64,000 nt of DNA from Microtetraspora malaysiensis (GCF_001528665.1 NZ_BBYJ01000034.1:1-64000); one strand, 5' to 3'. Positions 8,142 to 17,178 are shown, counted from the stretch's first letter. The notes: generated from the sequence alone by a model not told the origin. Numbers and translations are program-made.

Positions 8142-9058
8142 CGACAGAGAAGGCCCCCACGCGGACCGTCATGGTCACCGCCCACACGGGCCGGGAGCAA
8201 GCCGTCGACAGCGCCAGGCTGGTGATCCACCGGTTGCTCGGCGCCGGGCTGCGCGTACGCGTGTTCGACGTTGAGGCGGAGGAGATCGCCTGCCCCGGCG
8301 TCGACGTCGTGTCCGCCACCCCCACCTCGCTCCACGAGTGCGAGCTGATGATGGTGCTCGGGGGCGACGGCACGCTGCTGCGCGCGGCCGAGATGGCCCG
8401 CCCGGCCGCGGTCCCGCTGCTCGGGGTCAACCTCGGGCACGTCGGGTTCCTCGCCGAGGCCGAGGTCGCTGACCTCGGCGCCGCCGTGGACCGCGTGGTT
8501 GACGGCCGCTACGAGGTCGAGGAGCGGATGACGGTCGAGGTCGCCATCCGGCTGAACGGCTCCACGCTCGCGGACACGTGGGCGCTGAACGAGGCCACGG
8601 TCGAGAAGGTCGACCGGATGCTCGAACTCGTCGCCGAGATCGACGGCCGTCCGCTGTCGCGCTGGGGGTGCGACGGGGTGATCTGCGCGACGCCGACCGG
8701 CTCCACGGCGTACGCGTTCTCCGCCGGGGGGCCGGTCGTGTGGCCGGAGGTGGAGGCGCTGCTGATGGTGCCGATCAGCGCGCACGCCCTGTTCGCGCGG
8801 CCGATGGTGGTCTCACCGCGTTCCACGCTCGCCATGGAGATCGTGCCCGAGACCAGCGCGGGGGTGCTGTGGTGCGACGGTAGGCGCCGCTTCGACGTCC
8901 CGCCCGGAGCCCGGGTGGAGGTGCGCCGGGGAACCGTCCCCGTACGGCTGGCCCGGCTGCTGGGCGTGGAGACGACCGGAGCGCCGTTCACCGACCGCCT
9001 GGTCGCCAAGTTCGGCCTGCCGGTGGAGGGCTGGCGCGGGCGCGTCCGCTCCCCCTGA
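8138..9058 (+). CDS. nadK: NAD kinase
   Basis: The product is 306 residues and phosphorylates NAD to NADP with ATP or polyphosphate. Family motifs are clear: VLGGDGTLLRAAE (GGDG at about residues 75-78), ALNEATVEK (NE/D motif) and the glycine-rich GVICATPTGSTAYAFSAGG. The GTG start at 8138 overlaps the tlyA stop by four bases, so translation is probably coupled. The tlyA-nadK-recN order is the conserved actinobacterial arrangement. Confidence 0.95.
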   Translation: MTTEKAPTRTVMVTAHTGREQAVDSARLVIHRLLGAGLRVRVFDVEAEEIACPGVDVVSATPTSLHECELMMVLGGDGTLLRAAEMARPAAVPLLGVNLGHVGFLAEAEVADLGAAVDRVVDGRYEVEERMTVEVAIRLNGSTLADTWALNEATVEKVDRMLELVAEIDGRPLSRWGCDGVICATPTGSTAYAFSAGGPVVWPEVEALLMVPISAHALFARPMVVSPRSTLAMEIVPETSAGVLWCDGRRRFDVPPGARVEVRRGTVPVRLARLLGVETTGAPFTDRLVAKFGLPVEGWRGRVRSP

Positions 9059-9138
9059 CACCCTCCTTCCTCGAAAATCTTGGCGATTTGTGCGTAGGAT
9101 CTCTGGGCGAGATCTGTCGGCGAAACGGGAGGGGACCA

Positions 9139-10857
9139 GTGCGGCCACGGGTCGAGGAGGTCCGGATCCAGGGGCTCGGCGTGATCGACGAGGCCGTACT
9201 GGAGCTGTCACCGGGGTTCACTGTGGTGACCGGTGAGACGGGCGCGGGCAAGACGATGGTCGTCACCGGGCTCGGCCTGCTGTTCGGCGGCCGGGCCGAC
9301 CCGGCGCGGGTCCGTCCCGGGGCGGACCGGGCGACGGTCGAGGGCACCCTGATCGTCGCCACCGACGGCAAGGTGGCCCAGCAGGTGCACGACCTCGGAG
9401 GCGAGGTCGAGGACGGCGAGCTGATCATCTCAAGGACGGTCTCCGCCGAGGGGCGATCCCGCGCCTGGCTGGGCGGGCGCACCGTCCCGGTCGGGACGCT
9501 CACCTACATCGCCGACGACCTCGTGGCCGTGCACGGCCAGATGGACCAGCAGCGCCTGCTCCAGCCGGGCCGCCAGCGCGCCGCGCTGGACCGGTACGCC
9601 GGGGACGACCTGGTCAAGCCGCTGCGCGCGTACGAGCAGGCGTACCGGCGGCACCGGCAGGTCGTCGAGGAGCTGCGGGAGCTGACCACCCGGGCCAGGG
9701 AGCGCGCGCAGGAGGCCGACGTGCTGCGCTTCGGCCTGGACGAGATCGAGAAGGCCGACCCCAAGGTGGGTGAGGACGCCGAGCTCAGGGAGGAGGCCGA
9801 GCGGCTGGCGCACGCCGACGCGCTGCGCACGGCCGCCACTACGGCGCACTCCGCGCTACTCGGCGACCCCATGGCCGGCCCGCAGATCGCGCAGGACGCG
9901 GTGTCCCTGGTCGGGCAGGCCCGGGCGGCGGTGGAGGCGGTGCGCTCCTTCGACCCGGAGCTCGCCGGGCTCGCCGACCGGCTGGCCGAGGCCGGATACC
10001 TCATCTCGGACGTGGCGACCGAGCTGGCCGCCTACGCCGAGTCCGTCGAGGCCGACCCGGTCCGCCTCGCGGCCGTGCAGGAGCGCAGGTCGCTGGTGAC
10101 GGGGCTGACCCGCAAGTACGGCGAGGACGCCGCCGCGGTGCTCGACTGGGCGCGGAACGCGGCGACCCGGCTGGGTCAGCTGGACGGCGACGACGGACGG
10201 ATCGAGGAGCTCACCCGCGAGCAGGATGAGCTCGTCGCGCGTATGGAGGAGCTCGCCGCCGACCTGACCGCGATCCGGGAGGCCGCGGCCGAGCGGTTCG
10301 GGGCCGCCGTCACCGCCGAGCTGGCGGCGCTCGCCATGCCGCACGCCCGGGTGAGCGTCGCCGTGACACGCGGCGACGGCTTCGGGCCGCACGGCGTCGA
10401 CGAGGTGGAGCTGCGGCTGGCCGCGCATCCGGCGGCGCCGCCCCTGCCGCTGGGCAAGGGCGCCTCCGGAGGCGAGTTGAGCCGGGTCATGCTGGCCATC
10501 GAGGTCGTCTTCGCCGGAGCGGATCCCGTGCCGACGTTCGTCTTCGACGAGGTCGACGCCGGCGTCGGCGGCAAGGCCGCGGTGGAGATCGGCAGGCGGC
10601 TGGCCCGGCTGGCCAGGAACGCCCAGGTCATCGTCGTCACCCACCTGCCCCAGGTGGCCGCGTTCGCCGACCAGCACCTGGTCGTGGAGAAGGCGAGCGA
10701 CGGCAGCGTGGTGCGCAGCGGTGTCGTCGCGCTGACCCAGGAGGGCAGGGCCCGCGAGCTCTCCCGGATGCTCGCGGGACTGGAAGACTCCGAGCTGGGT
10801 AGAGCGCACGCCGAGGAACTCCTCTCGATCGCTTTGGCGGACAAGAACACACCCTGA
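9139..10857 (+). CDS. recN: DNA repair ATPase RecN
   Basis: The product is 572 residues, an SMC-like ATPase acting in double-strand break repair. The N-terminus reads VEEVRIQGLGVIDEAVLELSPG; Walker A is GETGAGKT near residues 32-39. A long coiled-coil arm occupies about residues 150-370. The ABC signature GKGASGGELSRVMLAIE and Walker B TFVFDEVDAGVGG follow. I chose the GTG at 9139 because GGGAGGGG lies four bases ahead and the protein then starts right at the conserved beta strand; an earlier in-frame ATG at 9088 has no such support. An 80-base gap from nadK may hold an extra promoter. Confidence 0.94.
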   Translation: MRPRVEEVRIQGLGVIDEAVLELSPGFTVVTGETGAGKTMVVTGLGLLFGGRADPARVRPGADRATVEGTLIVATDGKVAQQVHDLGGEVEDGELIISRTVSAEGRSRAWLGGRTVPVGTLTYIADDLVAVHGQMDQQRLLQPGRQRAALDRYAGDDLVKPLRAYEQAYRRHRQVVEELRELTTRARERAQEADVLRFGLDEIEKADPKVGEDAELREEAERLAHADALRTAATTAHSALLGDPMAGPQIAQDAVSLVGQARAAVEAVRSFDPELAGLADRLAEAGYLISDVATELAAYAESVEADPVRLAAVQERRSLVTGLTRKYGEDAAAVLDWARNAATRLGQLDGDDGRIEELTREQDELVARMEELAADLTAIREAAAERFGAAVTAELAALAMPHARVSVAVTRGDGFGPHGVDEVELRLAAHPAAPPLPLGKGASGGELSRVMLAIEVVFAGADPVPTFVFDEVDAGVGGKAAVEIGRRLARLARNAQVIVVTHLPQVAAFADQHLVVEKASDGSVVRSGVVALTQEGRARELSRMLAGLEDSELGRAHAEELLSIALADKNTP

Positions 10858-10930
10858 CACAGTGTGACAAAGCTGACACGCTCTGAGCTGCGGGACCATC
10901 TTGGTCGCCCACTCTGGCAGGATGGTCACG

Positions 10931-12127
10931 ATGAAGGTCCCGAGCTTGAACGTTCCGGGCCTCCGCCGCAGGAAGGCAGACGACCTTCCCGGGGTGACGG
11001 CAGTGGCGAGAATCGACAGGCGGACCAAGAGGCTGACCAAGCGCCTCAAGGCCGGGGAAATCGCGATTATCGATCACGTTGACGTCGACCGAGTGAGCGC
11101 GGAGGCCCTTGTCGCGTGTGGCGCGGCCGCGGTGGTCAATGTCGCGGCGGGTATCAGCGGGCGCTACCCCAACCTCGGGCCGCAGATCCTCGTCGAGGCC
11201 GGTGTCGCGGTCGTCGACAACGCCACCCCCGAGCTGTTCGAGCGGATCAAGGACGGCGACGTCGTCCGCGTCCATGAGGGACAGATCCACCTCTGTGACG
11301 AGCTCGTGGGCAAGGGCGATGTGCAGACCGTCGAGTCGGTCGAGGCCGCCATGACGGAGGCCAGGGCCGGGCTGTCGGTCCAGATCGAGGCGTTCGCCGC
11401 CAACACCATGGAGTACGTGCGGCGCGAGCGCGATCTGCTCATCGACGGCATCGGCGTGCCCGAGGTCCGCACCGTCATGGAGGGCCGGCACGTCCTCATC
11501 GTCGTCAGGGGCTACCACTACAAGGAAGACATCGCGACGCTGCGGCCGTACATCCGGGAGTACCGTCCGGTGCTCATCGGCGTGGACGGCGGGGCCGACG
11601 CCCTCGTGGAGGCCGGCTACCTGCCCGACATGATCGTCGGCGACTTCGACTCGGTGTCGGAGAAGGCGCTGTGCTGCGGCGCTGAACTGGTGGTCCACGC
11701 CTACCGGGACGGCCGCGCCCCAGGTCTTGAGCGCGTGCACCAGCTCGGGCAGCAGGCCGTCGTGTTCCCGGCCACCGGCACCAGCGAGGACATCGCCATG
11801 CTGCTCGCCGACGACAAGGGGGCGTCGCTGATCGTCGCCGTCGGCACGCACTGGACGCTCGTCGAGTTCCTCGACAAGGGGCGGTCCGGCATGGCCAGCA
11901 CCTTCCTCACCCGGCTCCGGGTGGGCAGCAAGCTCGTCGACGCCAAGGGCGTCAGCAGGCTGTATCGCAGCCGTATCTCCACGCCGTCATTGCTGCTCCT
12001 CGTCGCCACCACGCTGATCACGATCGGTGTGGTGCTCTCGGTCTCGCCCGTCGGCCGCATCTGGCTGAACGGGCTGATCGAGGCGTGGAACGGCTTCACC
12101 TTCTGGCTGGTCGGACTCTTCTCGTGA
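10931..12127 (+). CDS. steA: SteA-like cytokinetic ring protein
   Basis: The product is about 398 residues. The N-terminal and central parts match the actinobacterial SteA family (Rv1697 type), which has a thiamin-pyrophosphokinase-like fold; the GVDGGADALVEAGYLPDMIVGDFDSVSE stretch shows that motif. A transmembrane helix lies near the C-terminus (TPSLLLLVATTLITIGVVLS), then a short hydrophobic tail. In corynebacteria SteA and SteB form a complex that recruits peptidoglycan hydrolysis to the septum. The ATG at 10931 is preferred (AGGA 8 bases upstream), though 10922 is possible. The stop overlaps the GTG of steB. Confidence 0.85.
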   Translation: MKVPSLNVPGLRRRKADDLPGVTAVARIDRRTKRLTKRLKAGEIAIIDHVDVDRVSAEALVACGAAAVVNVAAGISGRYPNLGPQILVEAGVAVVDNATPELFERIKDGDVVRVHEGQIHLCDELVGKGDVQTVESVEAAMTEARAGLSVQIEAFAANTMEYVRRERDLLIDGIGVPEVRTVMEGRHVLIVVRGYHYKEDIATLRPYIREYRPVLIGVDGGADALVEAGYLPDMIVGDFDSVSEKALCCGAELVVHAYRDGRAPGLERVHQLGQQAVVFPATGTSEDIAMLLADDKGASLIVAVGTHWTLVEFLDKGRSGMASTFLTRLRVGSKLVDAKGVSRLYRSRISTPSLLLLVATTLITIGVVLSVSPVGRIWLNGLIEAWNGFTFWLVGLFS

Positions 12128-13104
12128 TCGATTTCCGTTATCATCTCGTCTCCATCGTGGCGATCTTCCTCGCGCTCACGGTCGGCATCGTGCTCGGCAG
12201 CACCGTCCTGGAGACGCCGTTCTACCGGACGGCGGAGGAGATCACCGGCCAACTGCGCCAGGCGAACACGGAGAACCGGGAGACGATCACCGCGTTGCAG
12301 GCGCGGGAGAAGGGCGCCGCCGCCTTCGTCACCGCGCACACGGCCGATCTGGTCCGCGGCCAGCTCCCCGGCGAGCGGGTCGTGCTCGTCGAGGCCCCCG
12401 GGGCCCCGGCCGGCCTGCGCGACGACCTCGTTAAGGTCCTCGGCGACTCCGGCGCCGTCTACACCGGACGGGTCAGCCTGACCGAGAAGTTCCTCGAGGC
12501 CGACCAGACCAATGTCGTCGACCAGCTCGCCGGCACCGTCGCCCCCGCCGGCACGCGGTTCCCCGACGAGGCCACGCCGTACGAGAAGGCGGCGGTGGTG
12601 CTGGCCGGCGCCCTCGTCACCGGCGACCGGGGCCAGGCGGGGCGGGACGACCCGGCCGCCGTGAGCGTGCTCGAGGCGTTCCAGACCGGCGGATTCCTGG
12701 CTACGGCGGGCTCCCCGGCGCAGCGGGCGAACGTCGCCATCGTGGTGGCGCCGACCCAGCCGTACGAGGGGGAGACCGCCGAAGGCCAGACCGCGGCGGT
12801 CGTGGCCCTCACGGCCGGGCTCGACTCCGCCGGCCTCGGCGCCGTCCTGGTCGGCACCACCACCGCCTCCGGCACGGGCGGCACGATCGCCGCCCTGCAC
12901 GACGCGGGCGAGGCGGCGTCGAACGTCTCGACGGTGGACACCATCGATATGCCCGCGGGCCGCATCACCGTCGTCTACGCTCTGCGGGAGCAGCTCGCCG
13001 GCCGCTCCGGCGCGTACGGCGTCGGCAGTGAGACCACCGCGTTCTCGCCGCCGGTGTCGCCCGGCGTCGGCCCCACCCCCAAGCCGGTGGCCTCCGGCGG
13101 CTGA
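12124..13104 (+). CDS. steB: SteB/MctB-like membrane-anchored protein
   Basis: The product is 326 residues. The start IDFRYHLVSIVAIFLALTVGIVLGSTVL is one transmembrane helix, followed by a coiled-coil stretch (EEITGQLRQANTENRETITALQAREKG) and an extracytoplasmic domain. This is the Rv1698 family, named both as the copper-efflux porin MctB and as SteB, the partner of SteA. The four-base GTGA overlap with steA favours the SteAB role. A C-terminal Pro-rich tail ends the protein. No metal-binding Cys/Met cluster is visible, so a copper function is not supported by sequence. Confidence 0.85.
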   Translation: MIDFRYHLVSIVAIFLALTVGIVLGSTVLETPFYRTAEEITGQLRQANTENRETITALQAREKGAAAFVTAHTADLVRGQLPGERVVLVEAPGAPAGLRDDLVKVLGDSGAVYTGRVSLTEKFLEADQTNVVDQLAGTVAPAGTRFPDEATPYEKAAVVLAGALVTGDRGQAGRDDPAAVSVLEAFQTGGFLATAGSPAQRANVAIVVAPTQPYEGETAEGQTAAVVALTAGLDSAGLGAVLVGTTTASGTGGTIAALHDAGEAASNVSTVDTIDMPAGRITVVYALREQLAGRSGAYGVGSETTAFSPPVSPGVGPTPKPVASGG

Positions 13105-13156
13105 CCCAACGCGTCCCGAGCACGATCGAGGAAGATCCGAGGAAGAGGAGCCTGCT

Positions 13157-14158
13157 GTGGCCAGTCGTCCCTGGACCGGTCTGGTGGTGAGCGCTCTGCG
13201 GCGCACGCCAGCGGGAGCGCGTCCCGGATCGGCGATCGGCGCCCTCGCCGCCGCCGTCGCGGGCGCGGCCGCAGGAGCGGTCGCCGCCCGCGTCGCCTAC
13301 GCGGCGTTCCGTCGCCGCCCCCCGATCGGCGACGAGAAGACGTGGACGAGGACCAACCACAGAGGCGAGCCGATCACCCTGCTGGAGGGCCCGGCCCTGG
13401 TCGCCGGAGCCGGCGCGGCGGCGGCGCTCGCGCCGGGCCTGCCCGCGCGGCTCCGCGCCGCCGCGCTGCTCGCGGGTCTCGGCGGCGGCGCCCTCGGCGC
13501 GTACGACGACGTGCTCGGCACGACCGCTTCCAAGGGCTTCAAGGGGCACCTGACGGCGCTCGCGCGCGGCGAGGTGACGAGCGGAGCCGTCAAGATCATC
13601 GGGATCGGCGCGACCGGCCTCGCCGCGGCGGCGCTCGCCCGCGACCCGGCCGCCCGTCCCACGGGCGCGGCGGCGGGCGCGATGGACACGCTGCTCGACG
13701 GCGCCGTCATCGCCGGGAGCGCCAATCTGGCGAACCTCTTCGACCTCAGGCCGGGGCGGGCCATCAAGGTCGCGTTCCTGGCCGGGACGCCGCTGCTCGC
13801 GGTCTCCCTGGCGACGCGCCCGACCGGCGTCCCCGCACGGAACACGACGGCGGCCGTGCTGACCGCGATCCCGCTGGGTGCCGCCGCCGCGCTGCTGCCG
13901 GAGGACCTGGGGGAGCGGGCCATGCTGGGCGACGCCGGGGCGAACGCGCTCGGCGCGCTGCTCGGGCTCGCCGCCACGGTGCGGCTGGGCCGTACCGGCC
14001 GGCTGGCCGTGCTCGGCACGGTCGCCGCGCTCACCGCCGCGTCGGAGAAGGTGAGCTTCACCAAGGTGATCGCCGCCAACCCCGTGCTCAACCGCATCGA
14101 CATGCTGGGCCGGCGTCCCGTGCCGCCACCGCCCGCGGTCGTCTCCCCGACCCCGTGA
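13157..14158 (+). CDS. MraY/WecA-like polyprenyl-phosphate sugar-1-phosphate transferase (PNPT family)
   Basis: The product is 333 residues with about 8-10 hydrophobic segments. Diagnostic residues sit in the right order: the NHRG loop (67-70), the AYDDVLG Asp pair (117-118), a KGFKGHL loop (126-132), NLANLFD (190-196; equivalent of NxxNxxDG) and MLGDAGANALG (256-266; equivalent of GDxGS). These are the catalytic Mg2+ and nucleotide residues of enzymes that load sugar-1-phosphate from a UDP-sugar onto a polyprenyl phosphate. It diverges too much from mraY to be the peptidoglycan enzyme, and the substrate is unknown. GTG start with GAGGAG upstream. Next in line come a MurJ-like flippase and a GT4 glycosyltransferase. 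Confidence 0.75.
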   Translation: MASRPWTGLVVSALRRTPAGARPGSAIGALAAAVAGAAAGAVAARVAYAAFRRRPPIGDEKTWTRTNHRGEPITLLEGPALVAGAGAAAALAPGLPARLRAAALLAGLGGGALGAYDDVLGTTASKGFKGHLTALARGEVTSGAVKIIGIGATGLAAAALARDPAARPTGAAAGAMDTLLDGAVIAGSANLANLFDLRPGRAIKVAFLAGTPLLAVSLATRPTGVPARNTTAAVLTAIPLGAAAALLPEDLGERAMLGDAGANALGALLGLAATVRLGRTGRLAVLGTVAALTAASEKVSFTKVIAANPVLNRIDMLGRRPVPPPPAVVSPTP

Positions 14159-14159
14159 G

Positions 14160-15857
14160 ATGCGGCTCCGCATGACCCGCCGTCTGGGCGCGGGCGTCGC
14201 CGGCGCGGCGGTGCTCATCGGGGCGATCAGCATCCTCGCCCGCGCCACCGGCTTCGCCAAGCAACTGGTCTTCGCCCGCGCCGTCGGCACGAACTGCCTG
14301 TCCACCGCGTACGTCACCGCGAACAACGTGCCGAACATCGTGTTCGAGATCGTCGTCGGCGGGGCGCTCGCCGGGATGGTCGTGCCGGTCCTGGCCGGGG
14401 CCGCCGGACGCGGAAACCCCACCCCGGGGGCGGGCGCCGACGAGGGGGCGCGTGAGGAGGTCGGCTGGATCTCCTCGGCGCTGCTGACCTGGGCGGTCGT
14501 GCTCCTGGTGCCGTTCGCCCTGCTCACCGCGCTGCTGGCCGGGCCGCTCGTCGGCCTGGTCGCCTCGACGGTCCCCGGGTGCGACGCGGGCCAGGTGGCC
14601 GAGATGGCGACCCGGATGCTGGTCGTCTTCGCCCCGCAGATCCCCCTGTACGGCGTGGCCGTCGTGCTTTACGGCGTGCTCCAGGCCCACCGCCGCTTCT
14701 CCGCCCCCGCCGTCGCCCCGCTGGTCTCCAGCGTGGTCGTGATCGTCGCGTACCTGCTGTTCGTGCCGCTCGGAGGGGTCGGCGCCGACCTGGCCGAGCT
14801 GCCGCGCCCGGCCGAGCTCGCGCTCTCCGTCGGCACCTCGCTGGGGGTGCTCGCCCTGGTCGTCACGGTGATCGGGCCGGTCTCCCGGCTCGGCCTGCGC
14901 CTGCGGCCGACGCTGCGCTTCCCTCCCGGTGTCGCCGCGCGGGTGCGCGGGCTCGCCCTGGCCGGGCTCGGCGCGCTGGTGGCGCAGCAGGCGGCGACGG
15001 CGATCCTGATCCCCGTGGCCAACCGGATCGGGGGCGGCGTGCTCACCGCGTACGGCTACGCGTGGGCGATCTACCAGGTGCCGTACGCCGTGCTCGCGGT
15101 GCCCATCGCGACGAGCGCGTTCCCGGTGCTCTCGTCCCGGGCGGCCGGCGGCGACCGGGAGGGCTTCGCCGCGCTGTCGGCCCGTACGACGCGGGCCGTG
15201 GTGCTGGTCTCCGGGCTCGCCGCGGGAGCGCTCGCCGCTGTCGCCGCTCCCGCCGCGGAGGTCTTCCTGGCGCAGGCGGACTCCCGCGTCGACATCGCCG
15301 AGTTCGCCCGCGCGGTCGCGCTGTTCGCGCCGGGACTGGTCGGCTACGGCCTGACCGCCCACCTCAGCCGGGTGCTGTACGCGGACGGCCGGGGCAGGCA
15401 GGCCGCGCGCGGCCTCGTCGCCGGATGGCTGGTCGTCATCGCCGCCCAGATCGCCTTCGCGGCCGTCCTGCCCGCCGGATGGAAGCTCGCCGGGCTGGCG
15501 CTCGGCCAGGCGGTCGGCATGACGGCGGGGGGAGCGCTCCTGCTCGTCTCGGTGTTGCGGGCCCGCGGTGGGGAGGCGCTGCGCGGCGTACCCAAGGCCG
15601 CGGTCGCCGCGCTGGCCGGCGGAGTCGCGGGCTGGCTGGCCGGCGCGGGAGTCGTACGGCTCGTGCACGGGAGTGGGCCGTGGGCCGGCGCGGGAGCGGC
15701 GATCCTGGCCGGGGCCGCCGCCGTCGCCGCGGGGGTCCTGGTGGCGGCGCTGCTCGATCGCGAGGACCTGCGGGCGGTCAGGCCGCGCCGGAAAGCGGCG
15801 GCCGGAACAGAGGAGGCCGGGACAGAAGCGGCCGGAACGAGGGGGGACGGTGTCTGA
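14160..15857 (+). CDS. MurJ/MviN-like lipid II flippase family protein
   Basis: The product is 565 residues with about 14 hydrophobic segments, the MOP-superfamily MurJ layout. The N-terminus GAISILARATGFAKQLVFARAVG and the later ANNVPNIVFE segment match MviN/MurJ proteins. The charged C-terminus (RPRRKAAAGTEEAGTEAAGT) is cytoplasmic. MurJ exports undecaprenyl-linked precursors. Because it starts one base after the PNPT gene and overlaps the glycosyltransferase gene, it probably moves the lipid-linked sugar made by those neighbours; it could also be the cell's second lipid II flippase. It is not named murJ here since actinomycetes often carry several paralogues. Confidence 0.83.
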   Translation: MRLRMTRRLGAGVAGAAVLIGAISILARATGFAKQLVFARAVGTNCLSTAYVTANNVPNIVFEIVVGGALAGMVVPVLAGAAGRGNPTPGAGADEGAREEVGWISSALLTWAVVLLVPFALLTALLAGPLVGLVASTVPGCDAGQVAEMATRMLVVFAPQIPLYGVAVVLYGVLQAHRRFSAPAVAPLVSSVVVIVAYLLFVPLGGVGADLAELPRPAELALSVGTSLGVLALVVTVIGPVSRLGLRLRPTLRFPPGVAARVRGLALAGLGALVAQQAATAILIPVANRIGGGVLTAYGYAWAIYQVPYAVLAVPIATSAFPVLSSRAAGGDREGFAALSARTTRAVVLVSGLAAGALAAVAAPAAEVFLAQADSRVDIAEFARAVALFAPGLVGYGLTAHLSRVLYADGRGRQAARGLVAGWLVVIAAQIAFAAVLPAGWKLAGLALGQAVGMTAGGALLLVSVLRARGGEALRGVPKAAVAALAGGVAGWLAGAGVVRLVHGSGPWAGAGAAILAGAAAVAAGVLVAALLDREDLRAVRPRRKAAAGTEEAGTEAAGTRGDGV

Positions 15858-16974
15858 TCACGACGTGCGCCGCATCGCGCTCGTGCTGGGGACCAGCGCG
15901 GGAGGCGTGGGCCGGCATGTGAGGATGCTCGCCGAGCGGCTCGCCGGGGACGGCCGCCAGGTGGTGGTCGCGGGGCCGCGCGCGACCGAGGACGCCTTCG
16001 ACTTCACCGGAGCCGGCGCGCGGTTCGCGGAGGTGCCGATCGCGGACCGGCCGCGTCCTCTGGCCGATGCCGGGGCCGTCCGGCGGCTGCGCGGCGCTCT
16101 CAGGGGCGCGGACGTGGTGCACGCGCACGGGCTGCGGGCGGGCGCCTTCGCCGCGCTCGCGCTGATGGGGTCCGGGCGCGGGCCGCGCCTCGTGGTCACC
16201 CTGCACAACGCCGTCACCGCGGGCGGGGCGATCGGCGCCATCTACGGCGTTCTCGAGCGGATCGTGGCGCGCCGGGCCGACGCGGTGCTGGTCGTGTCCC
16301 CGGATCTCGGCGAGCGGATGCGGGCCAGGGGAGCGCGGCGCGTCGCCGCCGCCGTGGTGCCCGCGCCGCCCCTCACGCCGCCCGCCCGTACGCCCGAGGA
16401 TGTGCGGCGCGAGCTGGCCGAGCGGGCCGCGGGTTCTTCGGGCTTCTCGGCGGACCGGCCCGTCGTGCTCACGACCGCCAGGCTGGCCCAGCAGAAGGGT
16501 CTGGAGACGCTGCTGGATGCGGCCGCCGGGCCGTTCGAGGCGCGGCCGTTCTTCGTGGTCGCCGGGGACGGCCCGCTGCGGGAGGAGATGCGGGAGCGGA
16601 TCGACGCCGAGCGGCTGCCCGTCCTGCTGTATGGCTGGGCCGACCCGGCGGACCTGCTCCAGGTCGCGGACGTGATGCTGGTGCCGAGCCGCTGGGAGGG
16701 TCAGCCGCTGACCGTCCAGGAGGCGCTGCGGGCCGGGACGCCGATCGTCGCCACCCGGGTCGGCGGCATCCCCGACCTCGTCGGAGACGCCGCGGTTCTG
16801 GTCCCCGAGGGGGACGCGGCGGCGATGCGCGCGGAGGTCGACCGGCTGCTCGGAGACCCGCGGCTGCTCGCGGCCCTCGCGGAGCGGTCCGCCCGGCGGG
16901 GCCGGGAGTTGCCGGACGAGGCGGACGCGCTGGCCTCGGCCCTGCGGGCCTACTCCGCCGGGGGGCCGCTCTGA
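15850..16974 (+). CDS. Glycosyltransferase family 4-like protein
   Basis: The product is 374 residues with a GT-B fold. The N-terminal domain shows ALVLGTSAGGVGRHVRML, the VVHAHGLRAG segment and LVVTLHNAV. The C-terminal domain shows VLTTARLAQQKGLETLLDA, VVAGDGPLREEM and the GT4 motif EGQPLTVQEALRAGTPIVATRVGG (EX7E). Such retaining enzymes add a sugar from a nucleotide donor, here most likely to the lipid-linked product of the PNPT gene. The GTG start at 15850 overlaps the MurJ gene by 8 bases. No membrane segment is seen, so it acts on the inner face of the membrane. A 6-bp hairpin follows at 17001-17018. Confidence 0.88.
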   Translation: MSDHDVRRIALVLGTSAGGVGRHVRMLAERLAGDGRQVVVAGPRATEDAFDFTGAGARFAEVPIADRPRPLADAGAVRRLRGALRGADVVHAHGLRAGAFAALALMGSGRGPRLVVTLHNAVTAGGAIGAIYGVLERIVARRADAVLVVSPDLGERMRARGARRVAAAVVPAPPLTPPARTPEDVRRELAERAAGSSGFSADRPVVLTTARLAQQKGLETLLDAAAGPFEARPFFVVAGDGPLREEMRERIDAERLPVLLYGWADPADLLQVADVMLVPSRWEGQPLTVQEALRAGTPIVATRVGGIPDLVGDAAVLVPEGDAAAMRAEVDRLLGDPRLLAALAERSARRGRELPDEADALASALRAYSAGGPL

Positions 16975-17000
16975 CGGCCCGCGGCCGGGCAAGGCACCGT

Positions 17001-17018
17001 CAGGTCGTCGCTGACCTG
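17001..17018 (+). terminator. Possible terminator hairpin after the glycosyltransferase gene
   Basis: CAGGTC and GACCTG form a 6-bp stem with a short loop. There is no T-run, so it is only a weak terminator candidate closing the tlyA-to-glycosyltransferase unit. Confidence 0.3.
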
Positions 17019-17044
17019 GTGATGCGGTCTTCTTGAACGTTGGA

Positions 17045-17074
17045 TTAGGAGCGTCCCCACCTGATCCCTATACT
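17045..17074 (+). promoter_or_regulatory. Candidate promoter of terC
   Basis: TTAGGA at 17045-17050 and TATACT at 17069-17074 are 18 bp apart. The -10 is unusually good for this GC-rich genome, and the predicted start near 17081 coincides with the first base of the structured leader. Confidence 0.55.
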
Positions 17075-17080
17075 GGGCGC

Positions 17081-17178
17081 GTTGGGGGGAGTATCCCTTC
17101 GCGGCGGTTTCGTCATCACGGTGTCAGCACACCCGGAGCCGTCGGTCCGGCTTGCCTGCGGGCGGGAGAGACTCCGGC
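17081..17178 (+). ncRNA. yybP-ykoY-like (Mn2+) riboswitch candidate upstream of terC
   Basis: The leader begins with GTTGGGG (17081-17087), which pairs with CTCCGGC (17172-17178) as a 7-bp closing helix with G-T pairs. Directly inside it are GGAGTA (17088-17093) and GAGAGA (17166-17171), the counterparts of the conserved GGGGAGUA and GAGACCU ends of yybP-ykoY RNAs. A TCGTCATC stretch (17110-17117) resembles the internal UCGUCA, and two hairpins follow: GGTGT/ACACC (17120-17133) and AGCCG/CGGCT (17138-17153). TerC-family genes are frequent targets of this riboswitch class. The consensus was recalled, not aligned by a covariance model. Confidence 0.6.

Noticed and set aside
9078-9100. PafBC-type motif for recN
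   Set aside because: A TAGGAT box exists at 9095-9100, but the bases at the required distance (TCTTGGCGA) match TTGTCRGTG at only about three of nine positions.
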